Shown: positions 25,201 to 35,050 of the stretch, piece after piece
How the letters are laid out: every line of letters begins with the position of its first letter
How positions within the stretch are numbered: position 1 is the first letter of the stretch
Assembly: GCA_902702965.1 (NCBI GenBank)
Contig: CACRXP010000001.1
Span: 3,082,159 to 3,146,158, forward strand
Direction of reading: 5' to 3'
Length of the DNA stretch: 64,000 nt
From: Spirometra erinaceieuropaei
Lineage: Eukaryota > Platyhelminthes > Cestoda > Diphyllobothriidea > Diphyllobothriidae
The notes under the pieces: model-generated
Seen by the model: only the letters and a program-made list of their open reading frames with translations
The model's database searches: none
What the model was told of the DNA's origin: nothing
Program-made: the position numbers and the translations under genes

Positions 25201-27814
25201 GAAGTCTTAATTCCTGGTGAGCCTGTCGGTTGGATATTGCATAGGCCGAAATTATTTCTGTTGATTTTATGTTCATTTCAAGAAAATAGTTGAAAGTTCA
25301 CAGGCCCCTAAAATGGATTTCTCTTGATTCTGTTTTACTTATGTTATTTTACGGATTTGGGCAGTCTTCGTAGATTATGACATTTTATCTCTTCTAGACA
25401 GTTCAAATAACAAGCGAACAGAAAGTTCTCTTTTGTCACCCGAGTGTACATAGAGAGGACTTCTAATAGAAACAATTTTACAAATTGGCCTCTCCCTCCG
25501 AGAGTATTAAAAGAGCATCAAATTTCTTAATCTGCCAAATTGATGCTCATCTACAGGACAGCATTTGCCTAGATGTGAGACAGCTTACGTCTGTCCATCA
25601 GACATGCACAAACAAATTTTCTGGAGAGAATCACTCATCCTCTGATTCGGACATGCACTCACGCAACGCACAAATTATGCAAGCGCAATCGGCCCACCTT
25701 CATCGCTAGGCCTTCCCTCCGACATTTTCTGATTCACTCCGCTATCCCTTTTCTCCTGCTTCCTCCTGGGTTGTGGTAATTTGAAAAGAAGAAGAGAAGT
25801 CAGAGTTGTTGAGAGTAATCCCAGAGGAGATGTTGAGCCGACGGCGACGGCAGATTTGTTCGCGGGTTCATCGCGGCAGCGCACACTTCGCGGATCTCTA
25901 ACAAACAGGTCATGACCTCAAGGATCCCCATAAAATCGAGATATAAAATGAATTTTCAATCATTACGAAATAAAAACTAAAGAGATAGAATTCCGTGCTA
26001 GTATTCACGAGCTCCTTGAAAATGAGATTTTTAAGAATACGAATCGTCTGAGGCTGTTTGCATTGATTTCTCTCCTACGATTTGCAGTACACACATGGGT
26101 GAATTTGAACTGATGACTGCTCACGTTTATGGTTTTCTTAGAAACCAAATAATTTTTCGTGTTTTTATATGGAAACCAAATCTTTACATTTTTCAAAGAC
26201 TGATTAGATGTTTTTAATGCCACTTACGGAAACAAATGTTCTAAATGCTGGTCATTTAGCGGTTAGTAGGTTTCGATTTTTTTGAAATCCTTTGCAAGTC
26301 AAATACTTTCACGACCAGCATTAGGATTACTGGCAGTTAACCCTGCTTTATAAGGTAGGATATGCTGGATCCATCTTGAGCCGACTCGTTTAAAGATTTA
26401 AAGAAGTGAGCTTATGGGAGATATCATCATGCTCCACATTATGGATGTCGCGTATATCAGGGAGTGCCAGAGGGTAATTTACAATAGAACCAGTAGATGT
26501 TTATGCATGGTTTATGTGCAATCTAGCCAATCTTGCTTGCTTGCGCCGAAAATATTCCCTAAGTATGGCGTACAACTCAAATGTTCTAAACAATAAATCA
26601 GGCTTCTATAGCATGAGCGGTATAAGCTAAATATCTGCAACAACTTCGGACTTGTCTTTGTACATAAAATATTACATAGTTTGGATCGCCTTAATTGATG
26701 AAACGAAGATTATTAATAAGTTAATTCACAAGTAACAGCAGTCTAGCATTTTAGTTGTCACCGTTTAGCCACCTGCATGACGCTTTCGTGGGAATCGTCT
26801 TAAAATAAGCATATCATGGAATTATTTAATGGTTAGACGTAGATCCAATTAAGCATTTTGCAAAATCAAAAAAAATCATTTTTTATGTTAATTTTGTAAT
26901 TAGATAGGTCTAATCGGCCTGTGGTGCCTGAATGAAGGGCGCAGTGCAGTTTTCAAAACGACTATTTACTCCCCTTTTCGGACTTCCGGACCAAAAACTG
27001 AGAAAACACTCCATGTTTTTCATTATCTGCCCGTGAACGCCTAATGAATACGGGTCACGTTGGAATGCACTCCATAAGGGTTTCTACTTGAATAGTTTCT
27101 TATGGTTTCAATACGCCTCTGGGCTACGAGTAAAGTGTAAATGGAGCGTAGTCTCCAAATAGATGAATTCGAAAAATAAACCATTTGCATGCTTTCCGGT
27201 AACTTTCGAAGGAATTAATAAAAAACCCATCCTGTCTGAGTAGTTTCCCCTGGGGACTACTCTATATCGGAGAAGGAATTAAAATCCTTCAAGACTCAGA
27301 ATCCTATCAGTGTGGCATTACTTTGTATCGTGATTCATAATAGTCACATGTTATTTATTTATTTCATTAAACGATCACTTAAAACTTTTGTCAAACTTTC
27401 GCGCATCCTACATATAGTTTAATTTGGTCTCTGAAAATGAAAACAGTGTGGTTTGTCCAAGCCTAACCGCGTCTTACTCTCGTTTGGTGTTGGGAAGACG
27501 GGTAAAAGTTTTGACGCACAGTTAGAATCAGCTAAGTTGCTCATGTCACCTATTTTCCTGCGCTCCAGCTCGTCATTTAGAATCGCATCAAATCACCAAA
27601 TTTGTTAAATCGCAATCAAGTAAATCAATAGAAGTTAATGTAAAAAGCGCATGTTGCAGGAAATTTCAGTCAGGAAATGACCTGAACATAGGAACGATGT
27701 CATTTTGGAAGAGTCTACGGTGCCGGGAAGCACCAAGTCAAAGCACGGTTGTGGGAGGAAGTCTTAGTTCACTGGCATACGCTCTTTGTTGTCCTTATTC
27801 AAACAAAGTCAACT
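25201..27814. other. Non-coding stretch with small palindromes
   Basis: No gene recognised. Hairpins: GAGCATCAA/TTGATGCTC at about 25514-25553, and GAGTAG-TTTCCCCTGGGGA-CTACTC at about 27238-27262. The latter is bracketed by a 10-bp direct repeat GAAGGAATTA (about 27208 and 27272). A short frame near 27270-27330 reads like the end of an immunoglobulin domain (SYQC) but has stops close by. Confidence 0.45.
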
Positions 27815-27920
27815 ATCCATGATTTTGTCCGCACGTGCATTACTAGTTCGTCCATTAATACGGGAGAGAGACTTTGCCACATCTACTTTACTCCACACTC
27901 CTCACCCTCACTATGTTCCC
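27815..27920 (+). mobile_element. Weak SINE-2 fragment
   Basis: GTGCATTA, then GACTTTGCCACATCTACTTTACTCCACACTCCTC, follow the order seen in the better SINE-2 copies (GTGCGTTAG, GACTTGCGTCGCATCTACC, ACACTCCCTCCTCC at 61437-61870). Similarity is patchy, so this is an old or partial copy. Confidence 0.35.
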
Positions 27921-28521
27921 ATGGCTGGCAGGATGACGGTAGAAGGGTGCTGGCGCAGTAGCCGCTAAAACATAAACAGCCCACCTACGCGTTCTGCATG
28001 CAACACATTTACCATATCATTAAGTGGCAGGCATTAGTGAAAGGGTCTCCAATCTCTTATACGTGGTGTTGGCGGTTTCATCTCGAATACACTGCAGTCT
28101 GATGTTCTGTCATGAGTAAAACGGTAAAATTCCCACTGATGGTATCTTTCCAAGCCCAGATGTTTCACTCGTCGAACTTAGCTGACTTTTTACGGCAAAA
28201 GATGAAGAATCTACCAATAATCAGGCAACATTTTCATTTTATAGAAAGTACATTGTTGCTCAATCGCATAGACTCCAGCTTGTATTTTCTTGGCCTTCTG
28301 TCTGCCAACGGCGGCTCAGACAACAGAGGTGGAGTGTGCAGCTGGCGAAGCACGGTTTCAAAACAAAGAAACGGACTAATTAAGGAAAGGCATGCTGCAC
28401 TGTGTCGCGTTACCAATGCCCATTTTAAGAATTTTGCAACACTTCTCATCCAAAAATACTCCGATACGGCTCGATTCGTCTAGATCTTTCGCTTCGACAG
28501 TTGCTAACTGTACTATTCATT

Positions 28522-28913
28522 CTAATCGTCATAGTCATCCTCATCATCTTCATCGTCGTCATCTTCATCTTCCCATGGCCATCGTCCCTTCAACATGTAG
28601 TACTTCCACTCCGGCAGGTTACCCGTCTCCTCGGCCAATTCGTCAAAGTCGAAAATGTCCACTGTCTTACAAAGAAAGAAGACCGCGTCCTTAAGCAGCT
28701 TTCCGACAGCTCTGGGGTCCCGTCCGCTACATTTGCGGTACCATTCGAGAGGACAAATGAAGCAGAAGTAGGAATAAAACTCATAAACAGGTCGCGGTTT
28801 TGGACACGCGGGTAGGAACATGCGCACGATACCCTCAAAAAGAATGGGGTGGAAGGGCTGTACGAAGACAGTGAGAAATTCATCGAGCCAGACAACCAGA
28901 CGCCAACTTCCTC
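28522..28913 (-). CDS. Terminal coding exon, acidic C-terminus, unknown protein
   Basis: The minus-strand frame runs from a possible splice acceptor (TGCTGATAG|GAGG, just after 28914) to a TAG stop at 28522. It would give two bases completing a codon plus about 130 codons. The sequence looks protein-like: hydrophobic and aromatic segments (VVWLDEFLTVFV, VYEFYSYFCFICPLEWYRKC), several cysteines and tryptophans, and a C-terminal tail of about 15 nearly pure aspartate/glutamate residues after GRWPWE. I do not recognise the family. The acidic tail is encoded by GAT/GAC/GAA repeats, which also create a CAT/CGT-rich look on the plus strand. The polypyrimidine tract at the acceptor is weak. Upstream exons were not found; repeats start about 170 bp away. 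Confidence 0.5.
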
Positions 28914-29084
28914 CTATCAGCAAACACTTACAGCAACACATTGCGTGCGGGTCACGTGTGGGATGCCGGAACAGTATTGATTTTTAACGTATAATAGTTC
29001 AAAATCTAGCTTGAATATCACCGGACGGCTTCGTAGCAAGGTTCTAATAAGGAACGAATTTCCTTCCAGCAGATATCTAAATGA

Positions 29085-29209
29085 CTCTGATAAATGCGTC
29101 TTTGAATAAGGCAAAGGCGACAAAGTATGCAGAATTTACTGAAGTCATAAATTTCAAGACCTCTCATTCAGCTGCACACGGTCATTGCATAGTTATATGA
29201 CAAGGCAGC
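29085..29209 (+). repeat. Left arm of an inverted pair, conserved ORF tail
   Basis: About 107 bp is the inverted copy of 30240-30347, roughly 90% identical by eye. In both copies one frame reads AEFT-(E/D)-VINF-x-T-x-HSAAHGHCIVI followed by TGA. A shared frame and stop suggest that the duplicated unit is the 3' end of a coding sequence from an unidentified repeat or gene. The pair encloses the second Penelope remnant. Confidence 0.55.
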
Positions 29210-29289
29210 CTGTTCAATCAACAATCGACCTAAAGAGATAAAAGGTGATAGGTAACCTGAAACATGGGTCTAGTATGCGGATGCATATG

Positions 29290-29435
29290 GCGATGGGGGG
29301 GGAGGGGGAGAGATGTCATCCAAGTATGAGAGTTAGGACTACAGTGAGAACTTGTGCGGCGTGATTCAGAGTGCAACGTGCGGGGAGCATTCAGTCATGC
29401 CGGGAAGAGGGGGGGGGGCGGGTGGGGGCGAAATA
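29290..29435 (+). repeat. G-rich tract with G8-G9 runs
   Basis: Two clusters of long G runs lie at about 29295-29312 and 29408-29430. They could form G-quadruplexes on the plus strand. No coding sequence. Confidence 0.6.
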
Positions 29436-29477
29436 AGAGGGCGGACATGGAAGCAGGGTCTCGTCCATAATCGATCC

Positions 29478-30160
29478 TTACCATGACAGTGCCAGGTTTA
29501 TCACGTGGTCCAGCTGCTTACAGAATTCTAGTTTCCTCCTCAGTATTGCAGCGGCCTCTGAAAAGCGCAAGAGAAGCCCGGTCGTCGCCCAAAACAGGAC
29601 CTGAAATGCAACCATTGCGTCCACCGTATGGCCCGTGTCCACCAAGTGCTTTGTGATTGAGCTCCTGGGTACCTTATTTTCCGCCTTAAGCTGCCACTTC
29701 GGCATGCGTTCAGCTGACCGAGCTGCCAACTGCCTTTGCGTGCGCCCAATGTACTTGCATCCTCAACTACATGTAAACTCATAAAAACAGTTTGATGTGG
29801 CGTACATAGGCAAAATGGCTTTAGTTGGTCTTACTGTGATGGCCGTTGTGGTGCTTATGAACAACAGTTTAGAGGCGGCATACGTCCTTTCGTAGCGCAC
29901 CGATATCGTTGCTTGATCACGTTTGATACGGTATCACCCTTGAAGGGGAGGTAGATGGTAACGGACTTTTTAGGTACAGATATTTCTTCAGGAGATTCTT
30001 GTCTGGGATGGCGATATTTATCGATGAATTTCTCCGGATACCCGTTTGCAAGAACAACGTTCTTTAGGAAAGTAAGCTCGTTATCGATCGTATCTGAGGA
30101 GCAGATTCTGGTGGCTCTATTGAACAAGCACACAACCAAGTTCCGTTTTCTCCATCTATC
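29478..30160 (-). pseudogene. Penelope-like element remnant: linker plus GIY-YIG endonuclease
   Basis: On the minus strand the first part reads KRNLVVCLFNRATRIC, then LANGYPEKFIDKY, then YLPFKGDTVSNVIKQRY. This matches the connector that follows the reverse transcriptase in Penelope elements. After a frameshift near 29865 it continues NCFYEFTCS-stop-GCKYIGRT, then HLVDTGHTVD. This is the GIY-YIG endonuclease core with its cysteine pattern, broken by a TGA at about 29763 where a cysteine is expected. The reverse transcriptase half is absent, so the element is 5'-truncated or rearranged. It belongs to a different lineage from the element at 35051-36879 (CKYIGRT here, NYVGETGR there). A short inverted repeat (ACAACCAAGTTCCGTTTTCTC) lies at its upstream edge (about 30126 and 30217). 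Confidence 0.75.
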
Positions 30161-30239
30161 GGAAACCCACCTGGAAAGGACAATACATGCATTCCCCTGT
30201 TTCCTTCCAATTCAGAGAAAACGGAACTTGGTTGTATGC

Positions 30240-30347
30240 CTGCCTTGTCATATAACTATGCAATGACCGTGTGCAGCTGAATGAGTGGTCTCGAAATTTA
30301 TGACGTCAGTAAATTCTGCATGCTTTGTCGTCTTTGTCTTGTTCAAA
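30240..30347 (-). repeat. Right arm of the inverted pair
   Basis: Inverted copy of 29103-29209. On the minus strand it reads AEFTDVINFETTHSAAHGHC followed by IVI and TGA, the same frame and stop as the left arm. The most proximal bases (to about 30400) diverge from the left copy through an insertion or deletion. Confidence 0.55.
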
Positions 30348-30399
30348 TTTATTCCGGAAAAACGTTGTTTAAATGCGTCTTTGTCAGTTCTTCGAGCAT

Positions 30400-31074
30400 C
30401 GAAGTCAACATTATTGAGATGCTTGTTGACCGAATATTTCGTCGAGCTGCGCAGGTGTGGTCCACGTGCTACAATATGGAGCTTCCTTTCTAAGTGTCAC
30501 CAGTTAGGAGGATCATGAGTTGGAATTTAAATTAACTCTGTTGCTGAATTAGATGATGGACTAGTTGGTTCTCAGAAGATTCTGACGATCTCCGACCTAG
30601 CTCTAAATGCAATAAGCAAATGCAAGCGTGTTGAAATGCTAATTTCTTATCACGGGGTTGGTCCAATCAAGGGGATTCTTGCCCTTCGAGCATGAGCCTC
30701 CTCACTTAGTACGTGAAATGCAAATGCAAGCAAAGAGAAGACATTCATCGACGTTAGGACAAGAAGCGCATTGCTGATCCTTTCACTCCTGTCGTCGCTC
30801 ACTTTGCCGATACGGTTATCCCAGGGCCTTAAAATATGTTAGCAAGTAGCTTGCGCATTTGTAGCCTTTCTTTGGCCTTCTGTGATGCATCGAGTTCTTG
30901 TGCTGCTGCACACATTTACGCATAGAAAGCCAAACCGAAAATCCATGTGAAGGAGTCTGTCAATAGCTCCAGAACATTTGACTGGCCTTCGGACTGTCGA
31001 TCTAGGTCCTTTTTATCGTCTTACTCGTAGGCGCCTAGGTGTGCTTTAACCAGTCCTTGCCTGACTCTCTTTAA
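30400..31074. other. Non-coding stretch, nothing recognised
   Basis: Open frames here extend from the inverted-repeat arm and have no recognisable domain. Confidence 0.4.
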
Positions 31075-31191
31075 ATGCACAACCTCATCGAAATTGAAAT
31101 TGTTTCATCATCTCAAGAAAAACCGAAAATCCCTTCCGATTTCTTTGCCAAGCGCCTACTCATGTCTAACACCTTCGATGACAACAGAAGT
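31075..31191 (+). CDS. Candidate short first coding exon
   Basis: ATG at 31075 opens 39 codons (MHNLIEIEIVSSSQEKPKIP, then SDFFAKRLLMSNTFDDNRS) ending exactly at AGT|GTAAGT, a textbook splice donor in phase 0. An in-frame TAA lies directly before the ATG, so this would be the true start. No family recognised and no downstream exon could be joined with confidence. A short frame followed by a perfect donor can arise by chance. Confidence 0.25.
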
Positions 31192-32594
31192 GTAAGTGGT
31201 CGAGATTCCTTACTTGATATGGGTGGAACCTTCTGAGACCAGCGCTCTATTTTAGCCAGTTGTTTTAATTTTTGCTGTAAGAAAACCTTGGTTGATATAA
31301 TTGGACTTTTGAATTTAAAACTCATTTTGAGGACCTTGTTTGTACGTTCGATAAATTCACCCACTACATCTGAAGTCGGAATTTCAGGAGTGTTTTGTAT
31401 ACATTTCTCCTTTCATGATGTTTAAAAATCAGTTAAACACTTCTTCTTTCAGATAGTGATTTATGCAGCCCAATATAGGAAATGATACCAAACATTATAC
31501 TGGAATGAGTCAGCTGGGTCTTCGCCAAACTCTGCCAAAGTCAGGTTCGCGCTCGTGTAAAAAGTTAGAATTCTTCCGGTTTTGAGACAATAGTTACTTA
31601 TTTGACCTAAACGTAAAAAATAGCGGCTTTGGTGAGATCCGAATCCATGAAAGCAAAGATAAGCTTTAAGTACAGCTAATATCAGCTATCTGGGCAACAA
31701 AGTCCCACCGATAGCCATGGGTTTAATCGCATCTGGGTTGAGTGACCTCCCCCCTCGGTCTACTTCATTGCATGGGATCTATTTATTGATTTAGAAAGAT
31801 GATTGTCTAAGCAGAATTTCCACAGCCATTGACCTAGAATCCATCGGGTGACTATTGGGCTTGGGATATCCTGCTTTGACAGTAACTTTATTGGAGCAGA
31901 ATTGGTGGGTAACTCCACTCAAATATGATTAAACTTACGGCGTCCGGTGGGGCCTCGTAAGTCGGTTGGTCAGAGCGCTGCCGAAACTCAAACCTTGTCC
32001 CTGTTGTCGTGGGCAGTAATCCAGCCGAGGCGGTTTATTTTTGCCAGTGAGTTGAACAAATGGTTCAAGTCTTCCACAAGTACATATAGACCCCTGCCGT
32101 AAATCAAAAACGAATACGTTAAATCCCGTGATTGTTTTCATATCTTCTTCTTCTACATCCATAAGTCCCTGCAGTTGAGTCCAGAATGTTCTTTCAGTTG
32201 TCGTATGAGAAGTAGTTAATGCAAAATTTTAAAGATTCAAATTTTGGTTGTAAAGTTAGTTTCCAGACCTTGGTGCGATTTGCAGATTAAAGATTATTTG
32301 GGATCATTTCGTGTGAATTTTCGTGTAACTGATTTAGATAAAAAGGATTACCTCTGCCTTCCTCCTAACTGTTGTATATGGACCGAGGAAGTATGATTGT
32401 GATTGGGACAGTGCTGCACGAAAAAGCATATTAAAATCTCATATGCCTTGTTAGCCATAATTAACCGCCTCATCTAAAAAGTTTTCGTTCTTTCCTCTTC
32501 TTAGAAAGCCAGGATCTTCCTATTGTCGCCCCCCCCCCAATAAACAACGTCCTCAGGCCTTAATGAGTGAATTAGGCGCTGAATGGGAAATTAA
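31192..32594. other. Non-coding stretch
   Basis: No gene recognised. A good-looking splice acceptor (pyrimidine tract, then CTTCTTAG) lies at about 32490-32504, followed by a short frame that stops after a C10 run at an overlapping AATAAA (about 32539). It may be meaningless. Confidence 0.35.
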
Positions 32595-32816
32595 TTACTT
32601 TGCCGCCGCCTCCGCCGTCACCAAAACATTTTCAAAAAAAACATTGTTCCTAAAATAAATGACACCGAATTTCTTAAGAAACTGATGTACAAAGGGGATC
32701 CTCTCTCAAAACAGCCCGATGATCTAGCTGTGAATTTTTCAGATTTGTTCTCATTTAGAAAAACTTTGCATCTGGCAAAAATTGAGGACAATGCACAGGA
32801 AAGAATAGGATTGTAG
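32595..32816 (+). CDS. Possible coding fragment, unknown
   Basis: Plus-strand frame of about 73 codons from just after a TAA to a TAG. Its second half reads like a soluble protein (NDTEFLKKLMYKGDPL, then DDLAVNFSDLFSFRKTLHLA, then KIEDNAQERIGL). No ATG opens it; it begins over a CCG/GCC triplet run. It could be a retro-copied piece or an exon whose acceptor I cannot see. No family recognised. Confidence 0.2.
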   Translation, partial: LLCRRLRRHQNIFKKNIVPKINDTEFLKKLMYKGDPLSKQPDDLAVNFSDLFSFRKTLHLAKIEDNAQERIGL

Positions 32817-32871
32817 AAAAATAGCTGTTTTCTGGATAGCACTAGGACGCTGACGATGTTGACACGGCCCC

Positions 32872-33576
32872 TTGATGGAAGTGGAAAAGAAAATACTTTT
32901 GGCTATGTACTTTTACAAGGACCAATTTGTGGATAAAAGGATTCCCCACCCAGCTCTAAAAAGAGACATCTACGCGAGAACCCAAACCGCGCAATTCCTT
33001 TACTTTTTGGCACAGTTGAAATTTATCTATAATGGAGTCGTTATGGCTGATATGGCAGGTCATTGAATGATGTGATTGACTGTGAAGTCTTTATTCCATG
33101 ATTAGGTCACGTCATTCAACTCAGACCCTACTCTGCGATCGATCTTATCTCAGCATTGGAAAAATAACCCCAGTTTATCTTGTGATTTATTCTCGGTAAA
33201 TCAGATCTACTTGTTGCTTGCAAGGACGTCTGATGCCTTCTATAGAGGGAAATCTTTATCGGTCCATCATTAGTGGCTGACTTACCTAGTCACCACACTG
33301 TTAAGAAGTCCCTGAGCTCTTGTTCTCTCGTGCATTTAAGGCAATGTAGCCTCATAGGCATAAATTCTGAAAGGCTAGATGTTTCCTAGCGTAGACGCGA
33401 CGGATAGAGCTCCTTTCAGAGGAAGCAAACTAAAATAATCATATTAATAACTTTACACGGTTCTTCGGATTTGGGATTGCGCATTTATGACATTGTGGCT
33501 GAGAAACAAGGTTTTCAAACAAGTAAAAGAGCCATAGTAGCTCGTTTTATTGTCATTAGAACAGAAACATGGATAA
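32872..33576. other. Non-coding stretch with one short frame
   Basis: A 64-codon frame (32872-33066, plus) is moderately protein-like but lacks a domain. Nothing else recognised before the SINE-2 copy. Confidence 0.35.
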
Positions 33577-33760
33577 GCACTATGACCATCGACCGTCGTT
33601 ACGGGCGACCTCCACTGTGTGCCCCCAGATGGGTAGGCGGAGGGCCAGTGACTTGTCTAGTGCATAGGGATGGTACACTTGCGCAGCATCTACCACACCC
33701 TCCACTGCCTCACCCGCCTGGGCCCACTTTCGAGAAATAGTCAGGAGGCCTGGTGGTGGG
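33577..33760 (+). mobile_element. SINE-2 copy, 3' part
   Basis: Aligns with the best SINE-2 copy (61437-61870) from the ACCATC...CCACTGTGTGC segment through GTACACTTGCGCAGCATCTACC and ACACCCTCCACTGCCTCACC to the GAGAAATAGTCAGGAGGCC tail. The tRNA-like head is missing, so this copy is 5'-truncated. Confidence 0.55.
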
Positions 33761-34384
33761 ATCGGGATCAGGGCCTGACAAAGCTAAACAACCCGTCTGA
33801 GCGCGCCACGCAGGACTGGTTCGTACCTGAAGCACCGGTATTCCCCACAAAGGGGGGGGGGTCGGATCCTAACCCAGTGGGTTTGTCATAGAGGCTAAAT
33901 TAAGAAGGAGCCCCTGCAACCTGATTCCCCGTCCTTAAAGAAGGATCGAGATATCCTGTCGGCCAGTCACGGCTGTTAGCGCACCGATATAGCACGTTGA
34001 ATTGTTTGCAGCAACAAATATGCGTTGAGTGCCGTAGTGACAGTCCCTAGATTCCATCCCACTGTCTCCTTCTGTCCACTGGCCGTCGCGATCAGTTATC
34101 TGATGAAGGGACTGAGTACTGTGGCTGGCAGGCTTGAAGAATGCGTCTACAGGTGATACTCACGGTCTGGCCCCTCGCAAAACATATCTGGTTTTCATGC
34201 AAATAGGTGGGAGGCTCGGGTTTTACATGCGCGAGCATTATGGTGGCGTGGTTATGGAGGAATCATTGAGCGTGACGTTCAGTGCATTAGTTAGAACTCC
34301 ACACAGGCACACATAGGGTAAATGAAATGTCCGATTTTTATTGCTAGTTGACTAGCTTCCAATCCGCAGCGTTTAGCGTGTCAT
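33761..34384. other. Spacer between SINE-2 copies
   Basis: Moderately GC-rich. Contains a G10 run at about 33851 and a CTGATGA at 34101 that lacks the other hammerhead parts. No gene recognised. Confidence 0.4.
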
Positions 34385-34700
34385 GGCAGATTCAGGCGTT
34401 ATGAAATCGACAGTGTGACCTTCGTTGCCGACGATGTGCATCGTGTGCTCCACAGCAAAACGAAGCAGGGGTATTTACACGCGCGTGAATTAGTTTATAG
34501 TGATAGTAGACTTGCGTAGCATCCTCCATATGCCCTCCTCCCCACCTGGAGCCGGCATCAAGAGAGAGACAGAAAAGACCGGAGGCGGGTAGGGCGCTTG
34601 TGGATGACATGGTCGAGCCCGCACTTTGGCGCTCCATTCAACGTCCCCTGGTCCAAGCAGCAAATGACCAGGATTTTAACTAACAACAACAACATTGGGG
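34385..34700 (+). mobile_element. SINE-2 copy, long body
   Basis: Contains GTGTGCTCCACAGCAAAACG, GCGCGTGAATTAGTTTATAG, TGATAGTAGACTTGCGTAGC, CCCTCCTCCCCACC, AGACCGGAGGCGGG and the far 3' segment ACCAGGATTTTAACTAACAA. All occur in the same order at 61437-61870 (there ACCAGGATTTTACACAACAA). The head is absent or too diverged to see. Confidence 0.65.
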
Positions 34701-34844
34701 AGCGCCGCAGGAGTTCAAGTGTGCGCGACATATGCGGCGACTGGGTATGCAATTGCAGTCCGAGATGCTGGCATTTGTTATGATGCGCATTCCGATAACG
34801 CCTGCCAGGATCCGATATGACCCCCGAGTTGGTCCGGCGCATCT

Positions 34845-34918
34845 NNNNNNNNNNNNNNNNNNNNNNNNNNNNNNNNNNNNNNNNNNNNNNNNNNNNNNNN
34901 NNNNNNNNNNNNNNNNNN
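34845..34918. other. Assembly gap of Ns
   Basis: 74 unknown bases between two copies of the same SINE-2 family. The true length and order here cannot be trusted. Confidence 0.98.
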
Positions 34919-35050
34919 GAAACGACAGGTTGGCCGTCATTGCTGGCGACGTCCACCGTGTGCTCCACAGCAAGGTGAGAGCAGAGACGGTGACTCACGC
35001 GCGAATTAGTTTATAGTGATAGTAGACTTGTCCAGCATATAAGCCACCCT
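34919..35050 (+). mobile_element. SINE-2 copy, left half, split by Penelope insertion
   Basis: Contains CCACCGTGTGCTCCACAGCA, ACTCACGCGCGAATTAGTTT, ATAGTGATAGTAGACTTG, then TCCAGCATATAAGCCACCCT. The match to SINE-2 stops there. The rest of the SINE resumes on the other side of the Penelope element at about 36880, starting with the same GCCACCCT. Confidence 0.65.

Noticed and set aside
27270..27330. Immunoglobulin F-strand-like peptide (SYQCGITL)
   Set aside because: Stops follow within a few codons, and it lies 22 kb upstream of the immunoglobulin exon, so it cannot be its next exon.
28112..28483. 123-codon plus-strand frame next to the acidic-tail exon
   Set aside because: No domain; it conflicts with another frame on the minus strand, and the neighbouring minus-strand exon is more protein-like.
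32500..32545. Good splice acceptor followed by a short frame and AATAAA
   Set aside because: The frame is only about 12 codons and crosses a C10 run; too little to call an exon.
34101..34150. CTGATGA as another hammerhead core
   Set aside because: No pairable helix II and no GAAA follow.
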